Positions 1 to 10,284 of a stretch of 64,000 bases of DNA are shown here, one piece after another (position 1 is the stretch's first letter; each line of letters opens with the position of its first letter). Both the position numbers and the translations under genes were made by a program. The notes beneath the pieces are model-generated. The model worked only from the letters and a program-made list of their open reading frames with translations, was not told the DNA's origin and did no database searches. This DNA comes from Sporothrix humicola (Eukaryota > Ascomycota > Sordariomycetes > Ophiostomatales > Ophiostomataceae). The stretch covers positions 310,001 to 374,000 of the forward strand of contig WNYE01000008.1 of the NCBI GenBank assembly GCA_021396245.1. The letters are read 5' to 3'.

Positions 1-2238
1 GACGACTCTCGATCCCGCCGTGACTACGACGCCGACGAAGACCTCCAGGTCACCTACCCATTGACTCGCTGCCTGCAGGTTCTCAAGGAGAAGCATCTCC
101 AGATCAGCAAGATCCACCGTGAGCGCTTCGAGCAAGTGCGGAGTACGTACCTTTCCCAAAAGATGACGAAATAAAAGTAGACACAGGCTAACAGAACAGA
201 ACTTGTTGAGGCACTCGAGTCGTACTCATCACACCTTGAGAGCTCCTTTGTGCGCATCGCCCTCCCGCCCACAGGACCCAACCAGTCCATCCCCATCAAC
301 TTTGATCTCTCCCCATCCTACGTCGACAAGTTGGACGCCGAATTCACGCGCGTGTACGAGGAATACACCCGCCGCGTCGCCACTGTCAAGGCCCTCTCCG
401 AAAACATCATCCAGCTCTGGGCCGAGCTCGGTACACCACAGGCCCAGACTGATGCCGCCATTGTCAAGCACTACCGTGACAGCCCTGAACAGCTGGGCCT
501 GCACGAGGACGATCTCGCCCGTCTTCGCAACCGCCGTGATAAGCTGTCTGATGAGAAGAAGGCTCGTGAGAAGCGCCTTAAGGATCTCAAGGCGGCCGTC
601 GAGGACCTGTGGGACAAGCTTGGCGTCGAAGAGCACGAGAAGAAGGCATTCCTCAATGGGAACCGTGGCTGCGGCATCCGTCAGATCAACGAGTTTGAAG
701 ACGAGCTGGCCCGCCTCAACGAGCTCAAGCGCCAGAACTTGCCCACTTTTGTCGAGGACGCCCGTTGCCGTCTTCAAGAACTCTGGGACGTCTTGTACCT
801 CTCAGAAGACGAAATGCTCGAGTTCACACCTGCCTTCTCCGACGTCTACAGCGATGCCCTGCTTGAGGCTCATGAGCGCGAGATTGCTCGTCTTGAGGCA
901 CTCCGTGAACAGCGTGCACCGACTCTCGCTATGGTCGATCGTCACCAAACCCTGGTCAAGGAACGTGACGACTTGGCTGCATCCAGCCAGGACGCCTCAC
1001 GTCTCATGATGCGCGGCCAAAAGGGCGAGAAGCGTGACCCTGGCAAGCTCCTCCGCGAGGAGAAGACTCGCAAGCGTATCGCCAAGGAGTTGCCCAAGGT
1101 GACGGCCGAGCTGAAGAAGGTGCTCGAGACGTGGGAGGAAGAATACGGACGCCCTTTCCTGGTGCACGGCGAGCGCTACCTCGACACGGTTTACGAGGGA
1201 TCTGCCCGTCCATCCGCTGCCTCGTCGGCAGCCTCGGCCCCACGCTCAAAGACACCTGCCAACCCACCTGTATCGGCTGCCACGTCTGCGGCCAAGAGCA
1301 CAGTGAAGCGGTCAGCGGTCAGCTCTGCCTCAACAGCCGCACCGCCAAGAAACATCCCATCCCGAGCTGGCGCAAAGACTCCGGTTGCATCAATGGCTTC
1401 GGGGCATACAGCGGGCGGTCTTGCCAAGCGTAGTGAGACGAAATCGTCGATTGCAGCACCCCCGAGCGGCAGAATGAGCCCATCACGCATTCCAGCAGCA
1501 ACAGGCAAGGCTCGCGCACCACTTGGCACCCTCAAGCATGGAGGCAACTCACCCGAGCGGCCACGGGCTGCACCAGCGGCTGAACAGCGGTGCGCCAACA
1601 ACGGCGGTGACATGTTGCGGCAAGCACCATCCCTCATGATGGCACCGCCACCAAAGATGCGCGACCTTGTACGTGTTCCACAGCTCGAGACACCCGCCAA
1701 CCCGTACCGGGGAACAAACCTGGGCTCGAGCATCAACGTGCGTCACATTGAGCCGGAGGATGTCTACGATGATCGTTACGATGACCGTTACGACGAACGC
1801 TACGACGACCGGTACGAAGATCGTAGCCAGAGCAGCCATACCACGCATAGCAGCCGTCCTATGTCACAACAGTCCTACTCCTCTCAGCAGTACCGGCAAC
1901 AACAGCAGCAGTTGTCGCATGCCGGCTCAGTAAGGCACATCTCCAACACATCGACAGCCGTTTCCGGGTCTGAGAACTGGGAAACCTACGACGACTACTC
2001 GGAGCCCGAGCCAGATGCATCAGAGGCATACTACGCCAAGATGCGTGCTGCACGTGGCAAGCGTATGACCCCCGAAGTCGGCTACGGCGGCCCTCGGCCC
2101 ACATCAAGCATGGCGAACAAGCGGCAGCGCGGCATCCCACCACCGGCGTCTACACCATATGCTGGCCATGTGTTGGTGGACGCCGACGGCAACCGCATTG
2201 CTTCGGGTAGCGAATGGACCGATGAGGATGCCTTTTAA
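1..2238 (+). CDS. ase1: Ase1/PRC1/MAP65-family microtubule-bundling protein (5' end missing)
   Basis: The gene enters from the left edge, so its start codon is outside the window. Visible exons are <1..142 and 200..2238, giving 726 residues plus stop. The 57-nt intron 143..199 has donor GTACGT, branch GCTAAC and acceptor ACAG, and the frame is kept across it (ERFEQVR|KLVEALESYSS). The product resembles the MAP65/ASE1 family, which cross-links antiparallel microtubules in the spindle midzone and supports cytokinesis. The first 350 or so visible residues are charged, Leu-rich coiled coil with the spectrin-like pattern of the family. The tail is Ser/Ala/Pro-rich and basic, as expected for the disordered microtubule-binding and CDK-regulated part. 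An acidic/aromatic repeat (DDRY/DERY/EDR units) lies at about 1762..1825. The family call rests on architecture and on motifs such as PPTGPN after the first coiled coil; it is quite secure. Confidence 0.85.
143..199 (+). other. Intron in the ase1-like gene
   Basis: 57-nt intron with GTACGT donor, GCTAAC branch at about 187..192 and AG acceptor at 198..199. Removing it joins the coiled-coil frame of the upstream exon to the 200..2238 exon. Confidence 0.85.
1762..1825 (+). repeat. 12-bp coding repeat (D-D-R-Y type)
   Basis: About five imperfect units of GAYGAYCGTTAC occur in frame in the tail of the Ase1-like protein. They encode alternating DDRY, DERY and YEDR peptides. Confidence 0.8.
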
Positions 2239-3959
2239 AAGCGTTGAGCGGTAACGACTTGTTGTGCATTTGCATCTTTATCTGCTTCTGCGACTCTGCC
2301 TTTACTTTCCTTCTCTAACGACTGTCCGTCTTTCTCATACCTCTTTCGTTTTTCTTTCCACTCTCTTGGATCTGCTTTCCTGCCTTATAACGAAGAACGA
2401 AGAAACGGCAACTTTAGTCTCCTTTTTCTCTGTCTCTCTCACTCTCGTCAACTGACCAACTGATCGACGATCAACATACCACCACATTCATGGATTACGA
2501 AGAGCGTCAGCCTGCCTCTCTCTCTCATCTCTCATTTTATATTCGTTCTCTCTTGAATCTCGAGTCTCCTTTTGTTTTTTTGTTCTCTTCTCTTTTTCTG
2601 TCTCTTGATGACGAGACGACCGTTTCCACACGCCATTTTCTTAACTCTTAACTCTTTACTCTTTTCTCCTCCTACTTTCTTCTGTCTTTTTAGTACTGCT
2701 CGGTTTCCTTTTGTGTCCTTTCTGTCTGGTTTTTGTGCTCTTGGTTCACTTCTTTTGTACGTATTTTTGGAGCGGCTTTTGGGATTCCCACGTCCCCTGG
2801 ACAAGACGGCTTTGGGTGGTTTTGGGTGAGGCTGCTTTTCTGGAGAGTCGGCGGGACAGCCGCAAAGATCGGATTCACTTCCGCAGATTTTCTCTTTATA
2901 AAACTCTGTTCTCATATGTATCGTGCATCGCCGTCTGTTGAGTGATTTCTGTTTATTTTGATTACTCCTTTTTGTAAATATTGGACACAGATCATTGTTG
3001 CCTGTCGCCACGACCTGGTACGACATACGTACGTCGTAATACTTTGCAGGTGACAATTCTCACAAAAAATACGTCTACGAACAGCTAGGAACACTACATA
3101 TGTACGAACGTATGTTGTGTCTTGAAACTCATATTGAGTGTGCATCCATTCCATCATCCCGCAGCGTCGCGTTCCACGACAGCCAGACAGCGGCCGCTAA
3201 AGTGCTTGAGGGTTGCTGTTCGGGGCGATTGCGTCACTGGAAGAGAGCCGTTGCAGAACCAAACCTCTGTTGTGTTTGGCTGTTTGGGCTGTCTGGCGTG
3301 TTTGGCGGGCCATTTTTAGCGGGGCGCAATTTAGCTCGACTCCCTTTTCGCCGCTATTTCTCCTTTATTTGCTTGCTGACTGCTACCCACCATTACGACA
3401 AGCGAGGCGTAGCTATTTTCAGCTAAACTCAGGGCCCTCGTTTCGCGTTACCAACAAGCACCAGCAGGTCGTGTTCTCGCTTGAAGACGTTAAAGAACAA
3501 AGGCTCCACATTAATTTCCACGACCTGAACAAACACCCGTATCACTTTGCTTTCATCCTCGCTGCCTTTGCATTATCCCTCGATCCCTCTTAATACGAGC
3601 GAGTATCCTCCACGAAATGGACACTTGAACGCCCCGTCACGAGCCTTGCATTGAGCAGAAACGCATCAATAGCTGTCGATATTCGAAGGCACGGCCGATA
3701 GACGGCCTCCAACAGCTTCATCCGAGCTTTGAGACCACGCGACCCTTTGTCTTTCTTCCGGTTCTCCCGGTTCGCTTTTAACGACACTGAACGACCTTTG
3801 CCTGCCTTGTTTCGTCACTCCCTTTCGTATCCGACGACACATCGACGTACCTTACATGCTCCGCCTTTCAAGCTTCCTGACCGAGCCGGCGGCTTAGGTT
3901 CAGCAGACCCGCGTCCTCCCGACCTTTGAGCCTCCTCCTTTCTCTCACAAGCTGCCACA
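2239..3959. other. Intergenic region between ase1-like and irs4-like genes
   Basis: The first 600 nt are T/CT-rich and are probably the 3' UTR and terminator of the ase1-like gene. The part from about 3590 to 3959 is CT-rich with CACACA/ACCGAG-type fungal leader sequence and is probably the irs4-like promoter and 5' UTR. A near-palindrome of TACGAC and GTCGTA arms with an 8-nt loop lies at 3019..3038. The open frames here are short and have no recognisable product. Confidence 0.5.
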
Positions 3960-6470
3960 ATGGCCGGTACCGGATCCAACGCTGCGTCCGACAATGCCGC
4001 AGCCACGGCGGCAGCCCTTCGCGGTGCATCCCTCGCGTTTGGCCGGCAAAAGAAGGCAGAAGCGGAAGCCAACTCTCGGCAACAAATACCATCACAACAA
4101 CATCAACACCTCCCTCCTCCAAAACCACAACGACGACATCCCTCCGTCTCACCACCCCGCGAAAGCACAGTGTCCATGTCGAGTACACAAGCTGCCAACG
4201 CCCGCTTGGCGGCAACTTCAGCAGCGGCATCGTCGTCGCGCGATCCGTCTGTCAGCAGGCCCGCTGGACGTGCCGGGTCAGCCTTGTTGCGGCCAGTGTC
4301 ACCAAGCCAGCAGTCAACGGCAGCACGGAGCAGCAGCAGTGGTGAAAGCCGCAGCCGAAGCCGGGGACGAAATAACACTTCAATAACCGACTTTGGCTCG
4401 TCACCGTCTTCTTCTACGCCGATGCCGGCCCTCAATAGGACACGAACCGGCGGCGGTGCCACAAACACTGCTGGCAGCTCGTTGGCAGTGCCTCTTTCGA
4501 CGCCAGTGCCACTCCGTCACCCACGGTCAACGTCCTTCCTTGCAGCGACTCGGGCAGCCAGCCAGGCGGCTAGTCCGGGGATTACGCCAAGCCATACAGG
4601 CCAGCAGGGCCCAGGAACAATATCAGCTACTAGCACCGGTGGTCCTGGCCCCAAGCCGGTGTACTTGTCGGCTGCCCTTTTGGCATCTGCGGCTAGTGAC
4701 GAGAAACGGAAAGCGGCGGCTGCTGCTGCGGCAGCCAACCTTGCGGCCGCTGAATCACGGATCAACGACGACATGGCCCGCTATGGCATCCGGATTGGAC
4801 CCCGCGCGGACGAAGACGATGAATACGACGACGACGAGCCGGATACAACAGCCATTCCAGCGACTTCGTCACTTGTTTCCATGTTTGAGAAGAGCAAGAA
4901 CGGCGGAGCAAAACAAAGAGTAGGTACGAGACGTTCAAAGACAGACGACCACAGCAGCGGCAACAGTAGTCCAGTGCGGCCACCAAAACCTAAGGCGTTT
5001 ACGCCGCCGCGGTCACTGAGCCCTGTGCGCCGAGAGGAGGCACCTGCAGCAAAGACCCCAGCAAAGACACCGATAAAGACCCCGGCAAAGACTCCGCCGT
5101 TGAGGGCACCGACAATGCCAGTAACAAAAGAGCCTACAAAGACATCTCCAAAGCCACCTGTGAAGCCGCCAACTATTACTGCCTCTTCAAATGCCCCGAA
5201 GAAGACAGACCCTGTCCAGGAGAAGGCTACACCGAAGCCTCAGCCAAAACCACAACCAAAGCCCAAGTCAAAGACAGAAGATACCAAGCCTGAGCCACAA
5301 CAACAACAGTCAAAGCCCATACCAATAGCGAAACCAAAGCCGCAGCCAGCCGCAGCACAAGGAAGCCCTGCTCCTGTTGACAATATTGCGAAGCTTGAAC
5401 GATCGTCAACCGGCACATCACTACCACAGCACCGGATCTCTCTACAGAGGCTGAACGACGAAGACGACGTCATGGCACGGCCGACCCCGCCGAAGCCACG
5501 TGTGCGCGAGTCGAGTGCTGCCAGAGCGAGAAGTCGCTCGTTAACAAAGGAGCGCGATACGCCGCCCCGTGCCGCATCGTTTAACAGTCGCGGCCCACCT
5601 CCATTGGCACCGCCACGTCGTGCCGCCTCAACACTTGTCGCCCACCACACAGGCGGATCCGCATCGCCTCTTAGAAAGCCGGTAGCGACGGCGTCGTCTG
5701 TTGACGGTCTAGCAAGTGCAATCATGGCAGGGTCGCTTGCGGCGGCACGACATCCATCGTCCGTCCAGTCTGCGGCATCGTCCATGCCTGGCTCGCGCTC
5801 ACGCACGCCGCCTGCGCCGCCTCCACGCTCCTCGTCGCCTACTAAGCGCACAGGCATGCTGACGACGCTGCGCCGCGACCGCGCGCACTCGGACGACGAC
5901 GACTACGACCTCGACGGCAAGTCCAGCGGAAACACACACTACCGGCGTAGCCATTACCACCGCGATGGGCGATTGCGACAGGGCAAGCACCACCTGTCAC
6001 ACGCAACGCCCGCTGCTTTGGTTGGAGGAGGCCGGCATAAACACAAGCACCACGAAGGGTCCCGTCGCCGTTGGCGCGAGGCTGTAACCGATCGGCAACG
6101 CCGGCGCTACGAAGCTGTATGGGCGTCCAACCGTGGCCGACGAGGGCTGGTCGGGATGGACAATGACGACGACCGCGCGACTCTGTCGACCACGACACTG
6201 GATCAAAACGACGACGAAGACGATACAGTACCGAATGTCGTTGTGCGCGACCTGTGGCGACGCAGCCGGCTACCAGTTGACGAACTGGCCGAAGTGTGGG
6301 ATCTCGTGGACGAGACGGGCACAGGACGGCTGGGCAAGGCCGGCTTTGTCGTGGGTCTGTGGTTGATTGACCAGCGGCTGCGCGGGCGCAAGATTCCAGC
6401 GCGTGTAAGTGAGAGCGTCTGGAGCAGCGCACGCGGCATCCAAGGGACGTCGAAGCAGCGGAGGCGTTAG
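3960..6470 (+). CDS. irs4: Irs4/Tax4-like EH-domain protein
   Basis: Single exon, 836 residues. The start ATG has a good context (CACAATGGCC), and the N-terminus (MAGTGSN..., then an ALRGASLAF block) matches how fungal Irs4 proteins begin. Residues 40-690 are disordered: Ser/Pro/Ala-rich, with a KTP repeat around 364-380 and PKPQPKP runs around 420-440. The C-terminal part, about 700-815, looks like an EH (Eps15 homology) domain: an RQRRRYEAVWASNRG helix, RDLWRRSRLP, AEVWDLVDETGTGRLG (EF-hand-like loop), then FVVGLWLIDQRL. In yeast Irs4 and Tax4 bind and activate the PI(4,5)P2 5-phosphatase Inp51 and affect rDNA silencing, autophagy and the cell-wall pathway. An acidic insert splits the first EH helix pair from the rest, as is usual for this family. 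Function is inferred from the family. Confidence 0.8.
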   Translation: MAGTGSNAASDNAAATAAALRGASLAFGRQKKAEAEANSRQQIPSQQHQHLPPPKPQRRHPSVSPPRESTVSMSSTQAANARLAATSAAASSSRDPSVSRPAGRAGSALLRPVSPSQQSTAARSSSSGESRSRSRGRNNTSITDFGSSPSSSTPMPALNRTRTGGGATNTAGSSLAVPLSTPVPLRHPRSTSFLAATRAASQAASPGITPSHTGQQGPGTISATSTGGPGPKPVYLSAALLASAASDEKRKAAAAAAAANLAAAESRINDDMARYGIRIGPRADEDDEYDDDEPDTTAIPATSSLVSMFEKSKNGGAKQRVGTRRSKTDDHSSGNSSPVRPPKPKAFTPPRSLSPVRREEAPAAKTPAKTPIKTPAKTPPLRAPTMPVTKEPTKTSPKPPVKPPTITASSNAPKKTDPVQEKATPKPQPKPQPKPKSKTEDTKPEPQQQQSKPIPIAKPKPQPAAAQGSPAPVDNIAKLERSSTGTSLPQHRISLQRLNDEDDVMARPTPPKPRVRESSAARARSRSLTKERDTPPRAASFNSRGPPPLAPPRRAASTLVAHHTGGSASPLRKPVATASSVDGLASAIMAGSLAAARHPSSVQSAASSMPGSRSRTPPAPPPRSSSPTKRTGMLTTLRRDRAHSDDDDYDLDGKSSGNTHYRRSHYHRDGRLRQGKHHLSHATPAALVGGGRHKHKHHEGSRRRWREAVTDRQRRRYEAVWASNRGRRGLVGMDNDDDRATLSTTTLDQNDDEDDTVPNVVVRDLWRRSRLPVDELAEVWDLVDETGTGRLGKAGFVVGLWLIDQRLRGRKIPARVSESVWSSARGIQGTSKQRRR

Positions 6471-8426
6471 ACGTGCCCAGCAACAATCTTCCAAAGAACG
6501 GAGAAGGAGATGACATATATACCATTCTGAAATTTTCCGTCTTTCATCATCTCGTCATATTGTCATCGCATTTCCAACATTTGCATCATCTTTTATCATT
6601 TTTTCTCATCTTTGTTACCTCCATCTCATCATGACCATTGTCAGCGTATTACCACCCATAGATATCATTGCACGGAAGTGTGCTCCCTACGAGGCTTGTA
6701 TTTAGAAATCGGTCCAAGAGACCTGCCACCGGTGAATTTCACCATGGGCTTTGCATCACAAGCACAGCAACTTGACATGAAGTATGAGATCATGAAAAGA
6801 ATCATTGACATTTGCATAAAGTATGAGATCATGAGATGAGCTATTGCGATTCTGTCAATGTCAATGTCAAACGCCAAAAGTACAAGTGAAGTCAACGAAT
6901 AGGTTTCCATTTTGGTCATCACGAGTGGGTCAACATCTAAATTGCTTCCCAAGACCAAGACTGCTTTCCACGCCCATGCCCCTGGATCCTCTCCATCCCA
7001 AGTAATTACGACGTGCTACAACGTGAAAAGAACGTGGGCCGTCTCTTCTCTGCATGTTCTTTACAGCGTCCGGCCTGTCTTCCTTCACTGACTCGTGCCA
7101 ACGACCTGACATCCTTTTCGCGGTCTAGCCATTGTCGCTGCATGAATCGCGGCCATCCGGAAATCACCTTTTTTCCTGTAGCTGTAGTTTGTGCAATTTA
7201 AACACAGCAATGCAACTGCGAGCTAGTTTGACTTACAAGGGAGGACATACATACGGAGTCCAAAATAAATATGCGGCCGGGAACTGAATATGCTGGCCGT
7301 TTTGCTTTTGGAGAAGTGCCTGCCGTTTCTCAGACAAGCCACTCTTGCCCTCTTTTTAGGGGAAACTGGGGCGCAACCGATCTTGCCGAGGCAAGAGTTT
7401 GAGCTGGTCAACTGTCGATTTGGAGTTGACAACCCCCGTACCTGGCTGTCCGTACCTGCCTGTGGTGCGGTGTCAGTGGTCACTGGCGTGTTGGAGCTCG
7501 ATTTTTAGTGGGAATTCTGCGCGCCAACGAACACGGACCGAACAGCGGACCACTGAGGTCAGCAGCATTGAACGTGCGGGGCCGAGGAAGGAAGCCACTC
7601 ATGAGCAAGCATTTATGGGGGAAAGCACAACGGACACTAAAACCAAGCATGGAAAGCACGGAGAAATGCCCACACAAGAACAGGAAGGAATACGTGAAGA
7701 TAGAAAAATGAAAAAAAGAAGGTGCGATGCAATTGAAGCTCTCTTTCCTGACCGGAACGAATAGCAGACCGTCAGATCAAAATCAGATACAGGCACCTTC
7801 CAGTGAGCTTACCTGACTGACTCGTTCGCACCCAAAGTTGAAGTAATGCAAGCGGACCCACCTTTGCGGGAGACGGCCAACATTTCGCTGCTCATTCTTT
7901 TGCCGGGAACGCGGACAAGTACAAGCGACCCCAGAGAGCACTATCCCAAGAACACCGAGGGCACTTTTCCCCCCAACCCATACTCCTCAGTGCCCCCAAT
8001 CGCAAGGTCGCAAATCCCCCCCCCCAATGCTAGAAGCAAGCTAAAGCTGGGCCAAGAACAAAAAGGAAGACGAAAAAGAACAAAAAGCCAACAGGAACGT
8101 GAAGGGCAGGGGTGCGCGCATCTGCCGTGTCTTGCGAAAGCTGAAAAGGTCCTACGAGGACCCCGGATTTTCGACTCTTCTTCTTCTTCTATTTCTCCAG
8201 TCCACCTTTCTCTCTCCTCTTTTTCTTCCATTTCTCTTTTCCTTCTCCTTTTTGGCCGTTTTGTCTTTCAGTCTCTTCTTTCTACGATTCTTCGCCAAGC
8301 GTTCGATCTGACCTTTTGACGTTCGACTATCATCGAATCCGACCTCGTCCTCCCGCCGGCTACATTCGACATATGACCGCATCTAGTTAACCGAGCCGCT
8401 CCCACCCTCACACACCCTCCACAACC
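6471..8426. other. Intergenic region between irs4-like and pex11-like genes
   Basis: Mostly non-coding. It holds a 39-bp-period duplication at 6780..6834, a run of ten C at 8016..8025, and a long pyrimidine tract (about 8165..8290) typical of fungal promoters and 5' UTRs, just before the peroxin start. The open frames have no recognisable protein features. Confidence 0.5.
6780..6834 (+). repeat. Tandem duplication, 39-bp period
   Basis: The 16-mer AAGTATGAGATCATGA occurs at 6780..6795 and again at 6819..6834, with related flanks (TTGACAT before each copy). It lies in the 3' flank of the irs4-like gene. Confidence 0.85.
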
Positions 8427-9437
8427 ATGTCCGACTCTCCGGCCGTCCGGGCCAAGGCTGCGGCCGCTGCCGCTCTCGACCCCGCCAAGCTCGATGCCTT
8501 TATCGTCCACCTCAACAAGATCATGCAGACGCCCGCCGGCATCGACGCCGTGCTCGCGGCTGTCTGCTATGGCGCCCGTCTCGGCTCGGTCGTCCTCAAC
8601 ACGGCCGGCGGCCGTGCCCTCTTCCACGAGCCTGTGCGCCAGCTGGCGGCCGTCCTCCTTGCTCTGCCCACGCGCGCCTCTTCCTCGGCCCTCGTCCTCC
8701 TGACGTCGTCTCCGGCAAACAACAAGGTCGCAAACGTTTCGACGGCGGGTGCCGCCAAGGCCGCCGCCGGTGCCTCGGCGCTGCTGCTCGCAAAGCGGCT
8801 GCGGGCCCTGGGCACACTGCTCACAGAGGCGCGCATGATGCTGCGTCTGTGGGGCCTGCTGTCCATGTACGTCTGGGCGCGCCAGCTGCTCGGCCAGCTG
8901 CTGGCCCGGCGGCGCATGGCGGCGGCTGCCAAGAAGGAGAAGGAGACGGCCGCAGCCGTTGCTGAGGGCGAGGAGGCGCCCGAAAAGGCCGAGCAGGCCG
9001 CTGCCGACAAGGCCGAGGCCGCCAAGGTGAAGCCGCCAACGTCGACGGCCGAGACGCTCGTGGGCTGGACACAGCTGCTGTCGTGCATTGCCTACCAGGT
9101 CACGGAGAACGCCGCCTATCTGTCGTCCAAGGGCGTGCTGGGCGCAACCCCTGCGCAGCAGGGCTCGCTGTACCGCTGGAGCAGCCGCGCGTTCTCCGTC
9201 TTTATCGTGGCCGAGCTGGGCCGCATGGGCGTCCAGTACACGCACCAGACCACGGACACGCCCGAGAAGAAGGCGCAGGCGCTCGAGCTGCACAAGAACA
9301 TGGTGCGCTACGCATCACTGGCGCCGATGATGGCACACTACAGCCTGGAGAAGGGCTTCCTGGGCGACACGGCAGTCACCATTCTGGGCTGCATACCGGC
9401 GGCCATTACGATCCACAGATTCTGGAAGGAGACATAA
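8427..9437 (+). CDS. Peroxisomal membrane protein of the Pex11 family (Pex11C-like)
   Basis: Single exon, 336 residues, start context ACCATGTCC after a CT-rich leader. Pex11 proteins shape and tubulate the peroxisomal membrane and drive peroxisome proliferation. Visible features are an N-terminal amphipathic block (LDAFIVHLNKIMQTPAGIDAVLA) as in Pex11-type proteins, a hydrophobic region around 130-165 (ARMMLRLWGLLSMYVWARQLL), a charged Ala/Glu/Lys linker (about 170-205), and a C-terminal half beginning TAETLVGWTQLLSCIAYQVTEN and including SRAFSVFIVAELGRMG and a hydrophobic tail ILGCIPAAITIH. This is the layout of the Pex11C subgroup of filamentous fungi. The N-terminal third is very Ala-rich. 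The subgroup is less certain than the family. Confidence 0.78.
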   Translation: MSDSPAVRAKAAAAAALDPAKLDAFIVHLNKIMQTPAGIDAVLAAVCYGARLGSVVLNTAGGRALFHEPVRQLAAVLLALPTRASSSALVLLTSSPANNKVANVSTAGAAKAAAGASALLLAKRLRALGTLLTEARMMLRLWGLLSMYVWARQLLGQLLARRRMAAAAKKEKETAAAVAEGEEAPEKAEQAAADKAEAAKVKPPTSTAETLVGWTQLLSCIAYQVTENAAYLSSKGVLGATPAQQGSLYRWSSRAFSVFIVAELGRMGVQYTHQTTDTPEKKAQALELHKNMVRYASLAPMMAHYSLEKGFLGDTAVTILGCIPAAITIHRFWKET

Positions 9438-10284
9438 GGTTGTTTTGTCGTTTCGTCTCTTGATCCTTTCTGCATTGTTTCCTTTCTATCTCCTGGTCTA
9501 TCATACCTTTCAATTCCTACATCATTTGCCGTTGATGTTTTCTTGTCTCCATTATTGCATATTTTCTACACATGATTTCCTCACCCCCATCTTCCTTTCC
9601 CTTTTCCTTTTATATGTACATATGTATTTGGTATATTCCGTGGACGGTTGATTATGGTGAAAAAGAGCGGCGAGAAGCCAGCCTCATTTGCGTGGTCAGA
9701 TATACCAGAGCGCGCCTACATTTATTTAATCCTTTCGTATAAGAACAATATATTATATCAATGAAAGCAAGAAGCATAAAGTCACAGTCAATTGTATAAT
9801 TGTATGTATGGTCATATAGTCAAAGCATCTTGCGCCTCTTACACCACCAAACTCCATAATATAGGCCGTCAATAGAGGCCGTCGCTAACAAAACAAAGGA
9901 AAAGGGGCGAATAGGATATCGAGCGCCAGCAAATAAAAACAACGAGGACAAAAATGAAAAGGCAAAACATAGAAAGAAACCGATAATAGGAATACCCCAT
10001 AATGCCACAAAATCTGGGGACTCCAAAACTCCCTTTCGGCCAAAAGGGAGCCGATGCGAAACACAAATAAAGACGATGCCGTAACCAAGGTTAACACTGA
10101 AATGAACGGTGAGGGGAGGGTCAAAGCCAAAATGCTATTGGCAATGTTGATCGCCAAGTGTCTTTCCCTTCTCCCTTCCCCCTTGATCTGAGCTGACTGG
10201 CACTTTTACATTCTGGCATTGACCTTCAACTCTCGTCAACCAAACATATTGTAAAGCTCGTTCGTCGTTCGCTCCTTCCCATCT
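9438..10284. other. Convergent intergenic region between pex11-like and GPI-protein genes
   Basis: About 850 nt shared by two 3' ends. The left part is T-rich and the right part A-rich on the + strand (T-rich on the - strand), as expected for two facing terminators. No coding feature is visible. Confidence 0.5.
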
